Below are positions 23,797 through 35,763 of a stretch of DNA of 64,000 bases, in pieces. Position numbers and translations under genes: made by a program. The first letter of the stretch is position 1, and each line of letters begins with the position of its first letter. The notes beneath the pieces are model-generated. The model made no database searches. It had not been told where the DNA came from and saw only the letters and a list, made by a program, of their open reading frames with translations. The DNA is from Perilla frutescens (lineage: Eukaryota; Streptophyta; Magnoliopsida; Lamiales; Lamiaceae): positions 27,414,001-27,478,000 of the forward strand of contig BRKX01000010.1 in the NCBI GenBank assembly GCA_026008535.1. Direction: 5' to 3'.

Positions 23797-25314
23797 TAGA
23801 GAATGAAATAGAGAAGAGTTAATGTTCTTACTTTGTAGAATTGAGAAGAAAATGAGAGCTCGAGAAATCGAAGAGAGAGAGAGAATGAAAGAGAAGTGAT
23901 TTATCCTCTTTTTTATTTCTATTTTCTATGAGAGAGAGAGAGAGAGAGTTTTCTAGAATAATGGAGAAGGAAAGAGATATATATATATATATATATATAA
24001 TATGCAATATCTATTATTTTCAATATATGATAAAAATATCTATGACATGTTCACTTTTTTTTTTAATCAAAATTAATATTTTATTTATCTACCCTCTCAT
24101 TCTATTTCCTCATTTATCTTAGTTTATATCACCATTGTTAATTATTATCATTACTATTCTTATACGACTTTATTAAATCTCAACTCTTGAATAGTTATGA
24201 TTTAAATTATGAAATTTTATTCATCTGGCCTGATACTCGATTTTTACAAAGTTTTAAAATTTATTTCTCTGTATTGCATAATTTTTCTTTCATTTATTAT
24301 TCATTAGGGGCGCATCGTTGCTCCAAATCGGATAACCTGTAAAAATTTAAGTCAAGAACAATAAATATCTAAAACTAAGTAATTTAATTTGCAATATTAT
24401 AAAAAAAGTTAATTTTTAAAAAAAATTCGGGGTGAAGTACTATGAGTATCGAACTCAAAAGGTCTCTCCCATGCACCCCTATTAATATACACATATATAT
24501 ACAATAATATATATATATATATGTATATAATCCAACTAATTAATAACTTAATATAATTTTTAATCAAATAATAATTTAAGAGATTAAAAAAGGTATGACC
24601 AAAACAAATTAATTGAGCATGCTCATAGTTGCAATATAAGTTATAACTATCTAAAACAATACAACTAAATGAACCACAAAAAAAAAAATTACACTAATGA
24701 TGAATATTTGCTCTACAATTATGATCCACAATCCATAAAACTCGGCCATACAAATACAGTCCATAGAAATCAGGAAAAAGTAAAAGAAAATACAATAGAT
24801 CAAATAAATAAATATAAAAACAAAAATAATAAAACGGTAGAAGAAGTCATTTTGGGAACCTCAGCTTGCTCTTCTCTAATTCCTCATTACTTTTTCTCTA
24901 TCAACACGACAACATTAGAATAATAATAGCATTTATAATTAGGAATAGGAAGAAAAAACTCATGAATAGATTCATGGTTGAATAAATTCTAGAACATAAT
25001 AATCGACCATTTATGTGATTTTGAAGGCAATTTTATTGGATTTATCGAGCATGAAAAATTATTGCATTCTATTATCTCTTATATAGAGATAGATATATTA
25101 TTGTGTTCTTAATTCACAATAATGATGATTAATTATGATTTGCTTGATTTACGTTCATAATTAATACGATTGTTTGATTAAATATTTTTCCGTATATATT
25201 ATGGATTGATTGCAATTAATTGATCAAAGTTTTTCTAATTAAATATACCTTTTATTAATTTAATGTCATGCATAATTATTCTTAAAAATGATTGGAAAAA
25301 AGGTGGTGTGTGAC

Positions 25315-25316
<2 letters not shown>

Positions 25317-25379
<63 letters not shown>
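25317..25379. repeat. (ATT)n microsatellite
   Basis: About 21 uninterrupted trinucleotide repeats. It should be polymorphic. Confidence 0.95.
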
Positions 25380-25599
25380 CAATCAACTTATTATTGTAAA
25401 TTGGTAATCAGATATAAAATTGATAAACGGGTGTGCATTGTTAGGGGATTACAATTATAAAAAAATTGAAATTAAAATTTTATTTTACTCGTAATTTGAT
25501 TATTAAAATTAAAAATTGAAATTAAAATTTTATATTCATTAGACATTTAATTAAATGATTATTGACTTTTTTTTTATATTTAGTAAAATTTACAAATAT

Positions 25600-25632
25600 A
25601 ACACACACACACACACACATATATATATATTA
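25600..25632. repeat. (CA)n-(TA)n compound microsatellite
   Basis: About nine CA units followed directly by TA units in AT-rich spacer. Confidence 0.9.
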
Positions 25633-26024
25633 TATTACTATTACAACATGTTAATATTAAATATATTGTATATATTTATAATTTTATATAATTGATATAA
25701 TTAATATATAACTAATCTATATATATTACAAAGTTAACATACTATTTTTAGAAAGAGAGTTTTGGCGGGAAAACAAAGAGGTTGCTATTTTGAAGACCTT
25801 TGTGTTATTATATATATAAAGATTTCACAAATATACATCATATGTACATTTACAACTTTACAAAAATTGATAATATTAAATACAATATTGTGATATTTAG
25901 TACACATGGTGACTTGCAATGAAGATAAAAAAACATGAAATATAATACAAAAGTATAACATGAAATCTCGTGACAATTGATGCATTAGATCCCTCCCCTA
26001 TTACGACGCTTAGAAACATCTTTA

Positions 26025-26750
26025 TAGCTAAGACTGGTATTAACGGTGACCACTTCAATTGTGGTCACCTGCCACATAGTAAAAAAAATGGAAAGGAAAA
26101 ATGGTTGAAACTAAAAAATTGTGGTCGACCATGTCCCATTTTTTACCTTTGGTGGTCTCCTCCTAATCTTTCTTTTGGCCAATGGGATGGAGACACTTGT
26201 GTCCATCCTATTGGCCAATTAATTTTATTTTGAGATATATATAATAAAAATTAATAAAAAATATATCAAAATTCATATTTTTTAATTCTCTATAATAGAC
26301 ATTAATGAATGTGATTTTATTTTTTGAAATTTTAGGAAAAGTTGTTTAGTTGGTGTGATTTTATTTTTTGTAATTTTAGGAAATGTAATTTAATTGGTGT
26401 GAAGCATGTTGTAATTTATGTTATTAATTTAGTTTGTAATACTTTTTGTATTGACTATTTATTTCTATTTATTGCCCGATTTTTCTTTTTGGAATATTTT
26501 CATTTTCTTGTTATAATTATAATTTTTATATTATTTTTATTACAAGTAATATTTTAATCTTAAAATAAAATAAAATAATTATATATAATGTTGTGGTTGG
26601 GTGGTCATTGATAAAACATGCAAAATAGATGTGGTTGAGCTGGATGAATGTTGATGATGTGGAAGATAAAGAAATTAATTAAATATTGAAGTAGTTGGGT
26701 GGTTGGATGGTTAGAGTGGTTGCTGTTATTTGTAGTCTAATTGTCTTAAT
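26025..26750. mobile_element. MITE-like element with internal palindromes
   Basis: The left end AGACTGGTATTAACGGTGAC is partly mirrored by the reverse complement of the right end (AGACTACAAATAACAGCAAC, near 26720-26741). Two strong palindromes lie inside: GGTGACCAC..GTGGTCACC at about 26044-26068, and GGCCAATGGGATGGA..TCCATCCTATTGGCC at about 26178-26217. No target duplication was confirmed. Confidence 0.35.
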
Positions 26751-26914
26751 AGTAATAGGTCTGGATTTTTTTTTTTCAAACACCATTTATTTCACTGCAA
26801 TTAATATTTAGTCATCTCAATTATGATTTATAACATTTCAATTAGGTTTGTTATTCTCAGTTAGGATTTATTAATTTTAATTGAGATATATATATTTAAT
26901 TCAATTAATTGTTG

Positions 26915-27175
26915 AGCGGAGCGTATTGCATGTGCCCACATATTAATTTCAAGTATGTGCACTGCGTGAGCTGCACGATAAAAAAATAATAATATTAATT
27001 CACATTAATTTTAGGGCTCACTAATTCATTTGTGGTGTATATGTATTTTCAAAAACTTCAATGCGCGAGTGCCGCATGATGTGCCGACGATTTAATTTTA
27101 GAGTTCACTAATTCAATTTTAGGATATATATTTATTTAAAAAAATTTATACCGTGTGCATACGATTCAATTTTAA
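26915..27175. repeat. GC-rich dispersed repeat, locus 2
   Basis: Two diverged units (near 26924 and 27058) have ATTGCATGTGCCCACATATTA / AATGCGCGAGTGCCGCATGA heads and the AATTTTAGAGTTCACTAATTC, GGATATATATTTAT tail words of the family also seen at 15840 and 59190. Confidence 0.7.
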
Positions 27176-27242
27176 GGTTTAATAATTCTGCAAAATGATA
27201 AAAATACAAATTTAAAAAATTCTCGCAGCACCATGTGACCGT

Positions 27243-27537
27243 GGTGAATTATAATATGGAGGGATGCATTACATCTTATCCTGCTGCTGCTGAGAAGTGT
27301 TCCAGGCCCATCAAATTTTGGTTATTTGCATCCCTTTTTTACAAAAATAACAGTTTCGACCGGCCGAAAAAATCAATCGCGACATTTTAACTAACATATT
27401 GTGACATTTCGACTACCACTGTGACATTTAATTACTTATCATGACAGTTCGAAACCAAAATTATTTTGTCGGTTGATAAATATTGAAAATAACAAATAGT
27501 AGGGGTGTAATACATCCCTATTATGTTAGAATTTACC
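27243..27537. mobile_element. Small MULE-type MITE with 10-bp target duplication
   Basis: The 295-bp element has imperfect terminal inverted repeats of about 33 bases: GGTGAATTATAATATGGAGG on the left and GGTAAATTCTAACATAATAG on the right (reverse complemented), both continuing GGATG(C/T)ATTACA. It is flanked by a perfect 10-bp direct repeat ATGTGACCGT at 27233-27242 and 27538-27547. A 9-11 bp duplication is the hallmark of Mutator-type elements. There is no coding capacity. Confidence 0.85.
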
Positions 27538-27782
27538 ATGTGACCGTCAGACCAACTCTTAACCCAGTCTCAATTCAACAGTTGTTAAATCGACTGTACG
27601 TGAAGGAACAACAAAACAAAATAGCTTGAGTTCCTAGATGCATATTTTCCCTTTGAGTTGGTATTTGGTGCATCACCGTCTCATTTAACACTATTTTAGA
27701 CAGCGCGTGGGGTCCACGTGCCCGTCTATTTTTTTTCTGGCAATTTTTTTACTTTTTTTTTTTCATTTTTTTATCTGATTTC

Positions 27783-27915
27783 ACCCCAAAAAAACTCTAA
27801 AAACACAAAATAAACCCATAAAAACACCCCAAAAAATCCTAAAAACACAAAATAAACTCCTAAAAACACTCCCAAAAAATCCTAAAAACATAAAATAAAC
27901 CCCTAAACCCCCTCC
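27783..27915. repeat. Short tandem repeat, ~45-50 bp A/C-rich unit
   Basis: Three units contain CCCAAAAAATCCTAAAAACA and AAATAAAC(C/T)CCTAAAAAC words. A similar reversed stretch lies at 57830-57905. The open frame across it on the minus strand is low-complexity and not a gene. Confidence 0.6.
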
Positions 27916-28680
27916 CCAAAAAAAAAAAACTCTAAAAAATACCAAAAATGCCCTAAAAAACTTGGTCAAATGGCGGGTTTAACCGTGTTGATCGGATCAA
28001 AACACGGATTGACCCAACCCGTCTTAAATAACACTATTTATAATAGGTACATGGAAGTGTTTGTCTTTCCATTTAGTCATTTGTTATATATGGCTCAAAG
28101 TCTCTCTATTAGGCATTACACTTACTCTTCAATTATTAAAGGTGATGTTTTATTGAAAAGAATATATATGTATGGATAAAATTATTCTTACACCATTTAA
28201 TGATTGATGTATCTAAAAATAATTAATTAATGGTAGGCATAATGTATTTTACTACTTTATACTACATATGTATACCATTTTAAAAATAAACTGCTAATTT
28301 TTACCTGTTTCTAATATTTTACTATAGCATACTACAAGAAGTCAAGCACGTGTATTTTTTTTTTCTTTAGAAAAAACCACATGCGTGCATGACTATTAGA
28401 ATCTTAGAAAATTAATTGTTATTTTTTCTTTTTCATTATGCAACTATGCAAGGGGAATATTGATCTTCTTGTCTCCCCACTTGAGGAATCGAAACAAAAA
28501 GTAATCATTCCATTATAACATATCATCACTAATATGGAATATTCGTAATGGATGGCTGGAATTTGCTTTCAACAATAACCACAATTAGTAACAGGCCTCT
28601 TTTTAGCATTCTACTTATTTATTACTAGTAGGATTTCATCTTTTACTTTGAAATTGTTAATGTAATATACAAGTGTATAG
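27916..28680. other. AT-rich spacer
   Basis: A GACCCG/GGGTT-containing block at 27960-28025 resembles bases 30-90 of the window. The rest is plain AT-rich DNA without a gene. Confidence 0.5.
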
Positions 28681-28689
28681 ACCTGAAAA

Positions 28690-29080
28690 TCAAATCAAAT
28701 AGCTCGATACTCGGCTCGTGTTCATTCGTTAAAAGCTCATTCGAGCTCGATTCGATAAGCATATTAAACAAGTTTAAATATAATTTTATGTTCGATAAAA
28801 TTTAAAGCTTGACTCGAACTCGAGTTCGATAAGTAAAAATGAGCAAACGTGTGTAAAAATATCAAACTATTCAAGCTCGACTCGTGTTCAACTCGATTAA
28901 AACTCGTTTGAGCTCGACTTGATAGATAATCAAACAAGCTCAAGCATAAATTCTAAAGCTCGATATCATTTCAAACAAGTTTGAACATACTATCAAACAA
29001 GCTAAAGCATAAATTCTAAAGCTCGATATCATTTCAAACAAGTTTGAACATACGTATGTTCGGGGCTCGACTCGACTCAT
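28690..29080. repeat. AGCTCGACTCG-type dispersed repeat, copy 1
   Basis: It is dense in CTCGA, AGCTCGA and GTTCGA words, and contains a 63-bp tandem duplication (28929-28991 and 28992-29053; ATCAAACAAGCT start). A diverged copy in the same orientation lies at 31255-31595. This kind of repeat is widespread in plant genomes. Confidence 0.7.
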
Positions 29081-30280
29081 TTACATGCCTACAAGTGTAA
29101 AATCATATCCTCATTCCCATACAATATAAATGTATGGGTAAATATATTGAAATATTGCGGTCCAAACACGAGAGATTTGGATAGACTATTTTGCTGCTGG
29201 ATGGAATAAAATATAAAAATAGAGTACTAATGTTATGTTCATTGTTTAGAACACAAATCATAACATCAGATTTAACATATAGTAAAAATTTAAATATACA
29301 CAGAAAAATAATTTAATGCGCTACAAATATAGAGGGTATTTATAACACGGCCTCATGGTGAAAATTTTAGTAAATACAAGTGAATTAAAAAAATACAAAG
29401 TGAAGATACTTCCCTTAAAAATGTCGTCTTCAAGCACATGAATCTCTCCAAATACAAACGTGTTATGAGTAAAGATACAATACCAAACGCTAGTGGCGGA
29501 TCCATAATTTTTTTTTCCTGGGGGTATTGTTGGTTAACAGATCAACGATTGTTGCTTTGTGTTTTCAATTTTACTTGTGTGACAAAAAAAAATAGTGAAA
29601 AGGTGGTTAACATTTTTTATTTAAGTTCTTTTTATACATGCATTAGCGAAACGATGTTGTTTCAGTGATTTTTTTTTTCTTATTTAATCCCGGAGTTGAT
29701 GACATTGTTCTATTTCTTATTTTCCTTTGTTTTTCCTAATTTTTAATAATATTAATATAAATTAATATTCATAAACTCTTAAATTTGAACATATTTTAAA
29801 AACTCCTAATTTATCTCTTTTATTAAAAGCAATAAAATTCATAATTTAATATTTAACAAACAACCTCACATAATTAGATATTTAACAAATAACATGAATA
29901 TTAAGTAAATAACCATTAATAATAATCTAAGAATATGTATTAAAATTGAAAAGAAAATTTAAATTGACTAGTAGCTTGTTAAATTTAGTCATGTTATTTA
30001 AAATTTTATTTAGTTAAAAATATATATATATATATATTATCAAATAACAGTACAAAAACTAATTTGGACAACCAATATTTTTTTAGAATTTTATTAAGGT
30101 CGAAAAAAAACATATATTTAACTAAATTTGACTATTTAAGAGAACTTAAGATTTTATATTTAATTATGGGACCCACATCTTTTTACTTTTGCCTACCCTC
30201 ATTTTCCAAACAACATTCTTCTCATCTTTCTTCTCCTATCTCCTCACAATCAGTGGTCATCTCCGTTAGGTTCCCAAATT
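29081..30280. other. AT-rich spacer
   Basis: No gene is visible. AGTGGCGGATCCATAATTTT at about 29490-29509 resembles the end of a common plant transposon family, but no partner terminus was found. Confidence 0.45.
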
Positions 30281-30620
30281 GAAAGACAAACATGAGATGT
30301 CGAACAAGAGATGTCTAACACTCAGAATAACATTGAAGTCTGCAGCAATATATTCCTTTATATCTACTCTTGCCAAACGCAAAAATCCTAAACAAACTAC
30401 TCTAAAAACTTTAAATGTAAAAGACAAATATGGAATATTGAACAAAAGACGCCTAACACTCAAAACAACATTGAAATCTACTCTTGCCAAACGCAACAAC
30501 CCTAAATAAACTACTCTGAAAACTCCAGATGTAAAAGAAAAATATCACATGTAAAAGACAAATATGAGATATTGAACAAAAGACGCCTAACACTCAGAAC
30601 AACATTGAAGTCTGCAGCAG
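30281..30620. repeat. Tandem repeat, three units of ~135 bp
   Basis: Units start AAAGACAAAYATG at 30282, 30419 and 30553, and the third is cut short. Shared words include CTAACACTCA, ACATTGAA(A/G)TCT, CTACTCTTGCCAAACGCAA and AAACTACTCT. The open frames on both strands simply read through the repeat and are not supported as a gene. Confidence 0.75.
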
Positions 30621-31254
30621 CACACCATTCTTCAGTGATATAATGCACGACTTCTTTCTCTCATGTCTTCTTTGAAATTTTGAGCCTCCTTTTATATATA
30701 TAGAGTAGGGCTTGACATGATCTAAATTTCGTGCTCTTCCTTATTCAAAAAAAAACAATACAGAGATGGAACTAAACAAGATTATCAATAAGAAAACATT
30801 CCTATCCAATATCAAAATTTACCAAATTAATATTTTTCAACTCTTATATTATTAAATATCAAATCAAATAATTCATGTATAGCAATAATATCAAAAATAT
30901 ATTAAATTTAAGTATATCAACTATCTATAAAAACTAAAAAAGTAAAAATTATCAATAAAATAAAATATGTGTGATCAACATCAGCACCGTCGATATACTG
31001 ACAAAGAAGAACGCTCCCACTTACAAAATATGAAAATATACAATAAATGGACAAACAATATTTCAGATAGGTTTGTTCAATTTTATATACATTTCCTGTG
31101 ACACATATATTCCTATCTAATTTTATTAATGCATAAAGCACTGGTAGGTTGGTGTTAGTGGGATATGAGATATTTTTTTGTTGGTACTCCAAATATTTTC
31201 TGATCATTTATCATCAATACATGTTATATCTGTTAGTTTTTATACTATGGTAGT

Positions 31255-31595
31255 TAGGGTTGAAAGTCAAAGCAAATAGTTCGTTATTCAATTCACGTTC
31301 ATTCACAAAAAAATTGTATGAGCTCGATTCAATAAACATATCAATCAAATCTAGTTTAAATATGATTTTGCTTTGATAAGATTTAAAGTTTGATAAGTAA
31401 AAATAAAATAAATATGTATAACAATATCAAACTATTCAAATTCGACTCGTGTTCGGCTCTATTACAGCTCGTTTGAGTTCGACTTCATAGGTAATTAAAC
31501 AAGCTCAAATTAAAATTTTAAAACTCAATATCATTTCAAATAAATTTGAACATATGTATATTCAGACTTGACTCGAATTATTTATAACTCTAACG
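31255..31595. repeat. AGCTCGACTCG-type dispersed repeat, copy 2
   Basis: It is colinear with 28690-29080 but more decayed: AATTCGACTCGTGTTCGGCT, CAGCTCGTTTGAGTTCGACT, CAATATCATTTCAAATAAATTTGAACATA. It lacks the 63-bp duplication. Confidence 0.65.
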
Positions 31596-31599
31596 ATAG

Positions 31600-32153
31600 C
31601 ATATTAGATGACATCTCATACCACATGTATTAGATGTCATGTCACATGATACGAAAATATGAGATATGATGCTAAAATATAGTATAAAGTTTTCGGCAAT
31701 GTTAGGTTAGTACCACTGCCATTAGATATTACTAATAACTTTTAATATCTTAATGCCATTATTGCATTCATTTTTGTATAAAATAATGAACTATACATAT
31801 ACAAAAAAAAAAACAGTGCAATTTTTTACTTGCGAGAGGCCCAGAATAAATAGGTTCACTGTTCACATCACTTTTTGAATTTTTGAGCATGGTTTAGGTT
31901 TTGGGCAGTTTCTTACAAAAAAGCCCATTAACAAAATAGAAAAGGGTCCATACACCGCCGTCAACACGTAAGGGTACAACCGTAAAAGTAGTCGAATCGT
32001 CTCGTCGCCTCCAAGATTTCTTCTGCTGTTTTTTCCCTTTGGAAAACCTCATAGAAACGCAGATTGATTATCCAAAATACCTACGAGAAAAAAAGGGGGA
32101 AAATAATAAAGAAGAAGAAAAGGAAGAATCAAAATAATTCGTGAAAAGAGATA
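31600..32153 (+). promoter_or_regulatory. Upstream region and leader of the Msp1-like gene
   Basis: The spacer becomes GC-richer from about 31890. A purine-rich leader (about 32080-32150) precedes the ATG at 32154. No upstream ATG was seen in the last 100 bases. No TATA box could be fixed with confidence. Confidence 0.4.
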
Positions 32154-35018
32154 ATGAGAAGCAATACAGGAGAGACGAAATTCGTGCAAGAGTTGATTCT
32201 GTACGCGGCGAGCGCCGCCCTCAGCTGTCTGGTGTTGTTCGTCGGGCTGAAGCAATTGGACCCCAACCGCGAATCCTCCAAGAAAGCGTTAGAACAGAAG
32301 AAGGAGATCGCCAAGCGCTTAGGCCGACCGCTTATTCAGACCAATTCTTATGAGGTTTACTTTCTTTGTGTTCAAATTTGTTTATTTATTTTTTTGTTTT
32401 ATTTCTTGTAGTTGAAGATGTGTGTTTTCTGCTCCTTTTGACGCATTACCTCTTCATTTTCTCGTTAGGCCTAGTTTCGGGAATTATTTGAAAGTTTTGT
32501 GCAGAATTATATGTGACTTTTGGTTTCTTTGGTGGGAATTGAGTGAGGAAATCGTGCGATGGAAGAACAACTTACAGTGATTGTTTCGCTTATTTGTTTG
32601 ATATATGCTGCTACTTACACATTGGTATCTTCATACTTGTGATGTATCTCGTTCACTTTTACTCGAATTAATCAAAGGAGAATGTGGTAGGGTTTGCATT
32701 TCCCAAGTAATATCAAATGTATGGATGCAGTTAAGCTAGAGTTGTGCTATATAGTTTTGTTGCTTCGTCTACCTAGTGTTTAATATTTTTTTTTAACTGT
32801 ATATCTTTTTTAGGGACAGAAATGATGAAATTTGGTTTCAGGATGTCCGTCAATTGAGTTGAATTTGTGTAAGAGTTAGGTTTCAAAAATAATTTCAGTG
32901 CAATTTACCTATATTTGGGCAAGTTTTGAAAATAGTTATGCTTGGTGCTGCTATTTGAAATAATCTGGTGGTAGAAAAATGTGATAAGACGATGGGTGGT
33001 ATGCTGTATTTTGATTCCATCTTTTTCTATGTTTCCATTGAATTGCTCGTATTTATGTTGAAGTGAGATTGAAATTCGGCCATCTGCAAAATAACAAAAT
33101 TTTGCCACATGATTGGATTTTGAATATTTTATTTCCAATTAAATGCAGGCTCTGTTAATGTTCTGCTTTGAAAATTTGTGCAAGCATGCGCCATATTCTA
33201 AATGCCGGAAGTGTATGCTCTGTCCTTATTACTAATATACCTAAATAATCGTAGGATATTGTAGCCTGTGATGTAGTCAACCCAGACCATATAGACGTGA
33301 AATTTGACTCCATTGGAGGACTGGATGCCATTAAACAAGCACTATATGAGTTAGTTATTCTTCCGCTGCGAAGACCTGAGCTATTTTCTCATGGGAAGCT
33401 TCTTGGTCCACAAAAAGGAGTTTTGCTATATGGACCACCTGGCACTGGGAAGACAATGCTTGCAAAAGCAATTGCGAAAGAGTCTGGAGCCGTCTTCATT
33501 AACGTCAGAATAGCCAATTTAATGAGCAAATGGTTTGGTGATGCACAAAAACTAGGTGAGTAAACTCTATTCATCCTTTGTTTTATTGAATGCTATATCT
33601 CACTGCATGTTGTTATTAGTGTTACTCCATGCTCTTAACATGTCTATCCGATTTCTTCTAATGATTTATTTTCTGTATGTATTTGATCTCCAGTGACTGC
33701 TGTGTTCACCTTGGCGCACAAACTTCAGCCATCGATTATTTTTATTGATGAAGTGGACAGTTTTTTGGGTCAGCGCAAATCTTCAGACCATGAAGCACTA
33801 ATGAACATGAAAACTGAATTCATGGCTTTGTGGGATGGTTTCACCACGGACCGTGAGTTTTCCATCGATCACATATATTTTCTGCTTTCTCACAATCACA
33901 GCGTTGATAATCAACTTTTCAATGTTAGTTATAGTGAGCCAATTTGTCAATTCTTTTCTATTAAAGTTATACTCAATAACATAATGGTATGATTTTATTT
34001 TTCCTGCAGAAAATGCTCGAGTTATGGTACTAGCTGCTACTAATCGTCCATCAGAACTTGATGAAGCAATTCTTAGACGCCTTCCACAGGCATTTGAAAT
34101 TGGGATGCCTGGTCGTAAGGATAGAGTTTCAATATTAAAGGTGGTATTAAAGGATGAGAATGTTGAACGTGGCATTGATTATGACCGCATAGCTGGACTA
34201 TGTGAAGGTTACACTGGTTCAGATCTTCTTGAGCTCTGTAAAAAAGCTGCATATTTTCCTATAAGGGAGTTGCTTGATGATGAGAAAACTGGAAAACAAT
34301 CAAAGGTAATTATTTGTCTTTCTTTTGTTTTTTTTCCATCATTGTTGCAGCTAAATCCCTCTACTTAAGCTTGATATTTATAGATGGCGCAAAATGTATT
34401 GTTCAAACCAGCTTTATCAGGAAGATGCAAGTTCTAGACCTTTTTAGTTAGGTCCCCGCCAATTTGATTTCATCATGTCTTGCTATGCAGAACTAAGCTG
34501 TAAAAAAAGCACACTCCTAAGGTCGTGGATCGCGCCAAACCTTACATAACAAATTATATTCAAGTCCCCATGATAAACAACAACTATTGTGTCTGTTGTT
34601 ATTTTGTCAGTTTGTGTATACAAAATCTTGTTTGTTCAGGATAAAACATCGCCTGTCAACTTGTCATGCATGATTAATGTTCCATGATTATAACTATTTG
34701 CTGATGTTACTTTTTAGTGATAATCATGAATGCATTAGGTTTAAGTAGACAGGATATTGAATATGATTCATTATCTTGGTGGTGTTTCTATTTCAGGAGC
34801 CTAGGCCATTATCAGAGTCAGATTTGGAAAGAGTCATCACTACAACCACCAAGACGAACGTCGCTGCGTTAGAGTTCAACAGTTTAAGCTCACAATCATC
34901 AGGATGGTCACAGCAAAGAGAATCGGATGATTATCAGGTCCAGGCTGCAATTAGCGAGCTATCGAAGCTTGTTGTTTCACAAATTCTGAATCTTCAGTCA
35001 GGCGCCCAAGATTCTTGA
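32154..35018 (+). CDS. Msp1/ATAD1-type AAA ATPase (membrane protein extractase)
   Basis: Exons are 32154-32354, 33255-33555, 33694-33852, 34010-34305 and 34797-35018. They total 1179 nt and give 392 aa, in frame at every GT-AG junction. A membrane segment sits at about residues 13-31 (LILYAASAALSCLVLFVGL), followed by a charged linker. The AAA domain has FDSIGGLDAIKQALYELVIL, Walker A GPPGTGKT at about 127-134, a pore-loop-region WFGDAQKL, Walker B SIIFIDEVDSFLGQR with the acidic pair near 186-187, sensor-1 LAATNRPSELDEAILRR and sensor-2 YTGSDLLELCKKAA. Msp1/ATAD1 proteins are anchored in the outer mitochondrial or peroxisomal membrane and pull mislocalised tail-anchored proteins out using ATP. 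In Arabidopsis the relatives are At5g53540 and At4g27680 (from memory). The C-terminal ~60 residues are Ser/Gln-rich. Confidence 0.95.
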
Positions 35019-35763
35019 TTTCCATATTCTCTGTCACGACTATTTCTAGGCTGATCGCTCAACCATACTGAGGCATATGTGAGTACTTAGAAGTATTGTT
35101 TTAGGATTGATGAGATTATTGAATTACAGTCGAGCATCTTGGAGAATTGTTATAAATTATAATACAGCCAATTTTGGTGTTGCTTGTTAATATTCTAGAA
35201 TCACATTTTGATCGTGTGCAAGAAGACTGTAAGTTGTGTTGTTAAGACATCTAATCTTATTGCACTGCACTTGGGGTATAGTGAAAATTCCCCGCTATCT
35301 TTCTTTTCATGAAATGATGAGATCCTCTACCAATCACTTTCGATTTAAGGGTGGGTTGGTTGATTTTAGAATAATGCCTCAACTAAACATAAATGAGTGC
35401 GTTGAACTAAGAAATGTGCAAGAGAATATGTATATGTTGAAGAGGTGTATTTCTGATCAGTTGTCGAGCGAACACAAATTGACTCGATCAACTTGATATC
35501 AAATTTCTCAATTATTAGATTAATAAGTTTAATCAACAGCCTAACCCTGAGGACTTTTTATCATCGTCCTAACTCCTAATCAAGGTTTAATGAAGCTAAT
35601 TTCCTGTTTCCCCCGATTTTCATTTCGCCTAATTGTAATTTACATAATAACAGAGAGCAACAAAGTCCACGTTCCGTAGTTTAAGAAATCATACCTGCTT
35701 TCTCAACTTCATTTATTTTTAAGTGAAGCAGTTATGTATGCGTACAAAAAAATAGCAAATCGG
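35019..35763. other. 3' flank of the Msp1-like gene
   Basis: The first 200-250 bases after the stop should be 3' UTR. No exact polyadenylation site could be set. An 86-codon open frame at 35236-35496 has no recognisable features. Confidence 0.5.

Larger units (their letters stand above)
21620..24330. repeat. Unclassified noncoding repeat block nested in the Helitron candidate
   Basis: It starts near AACGCCCCAATTCC at 21622 and includes the mini-hairpin array at 22295-22385, GA-rich microsatellites at 23864-23886 and 23930-23949, an (AAAG)n tract near 23690-23708, a G13 run at 23784-23796, a TA tract at 23977-23999, and GGGGCGCATCGTTGCTCC near 24308. It resembles noncoding plant retroelement derivatives. 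No ORF shows family features. Confidence 0.4.
19301..25822 (-). mobile_element. Candidate Helitron or composite Helitron
   Basis: On the minus strand the 5' end is TCTTTATATATATAATAACA at 25822, preceded by A, with TTTTCCCGCCAAAA about 50 bases in. The 3' end has a perfect-stem hairpin CCGTGC-ATC-GCACGG near 19325-19310, then CTAG at 19304-19301, followed outside by T. Both ends match the Helitron rules and resemble those of the 275-8847 candidate. No RepHel coding was seen. At about 6.5 kb the element has probably been enlarged by nested repeats (for example 21620-24330). Linking the two ends is inference. Confidence 0.45.

Noticed and set aside
27781..27969. 62-codon minus-strand frame rich in Phe/Gly/Val
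   Set aside because: Low-complexity translation of a short tandem repeat.
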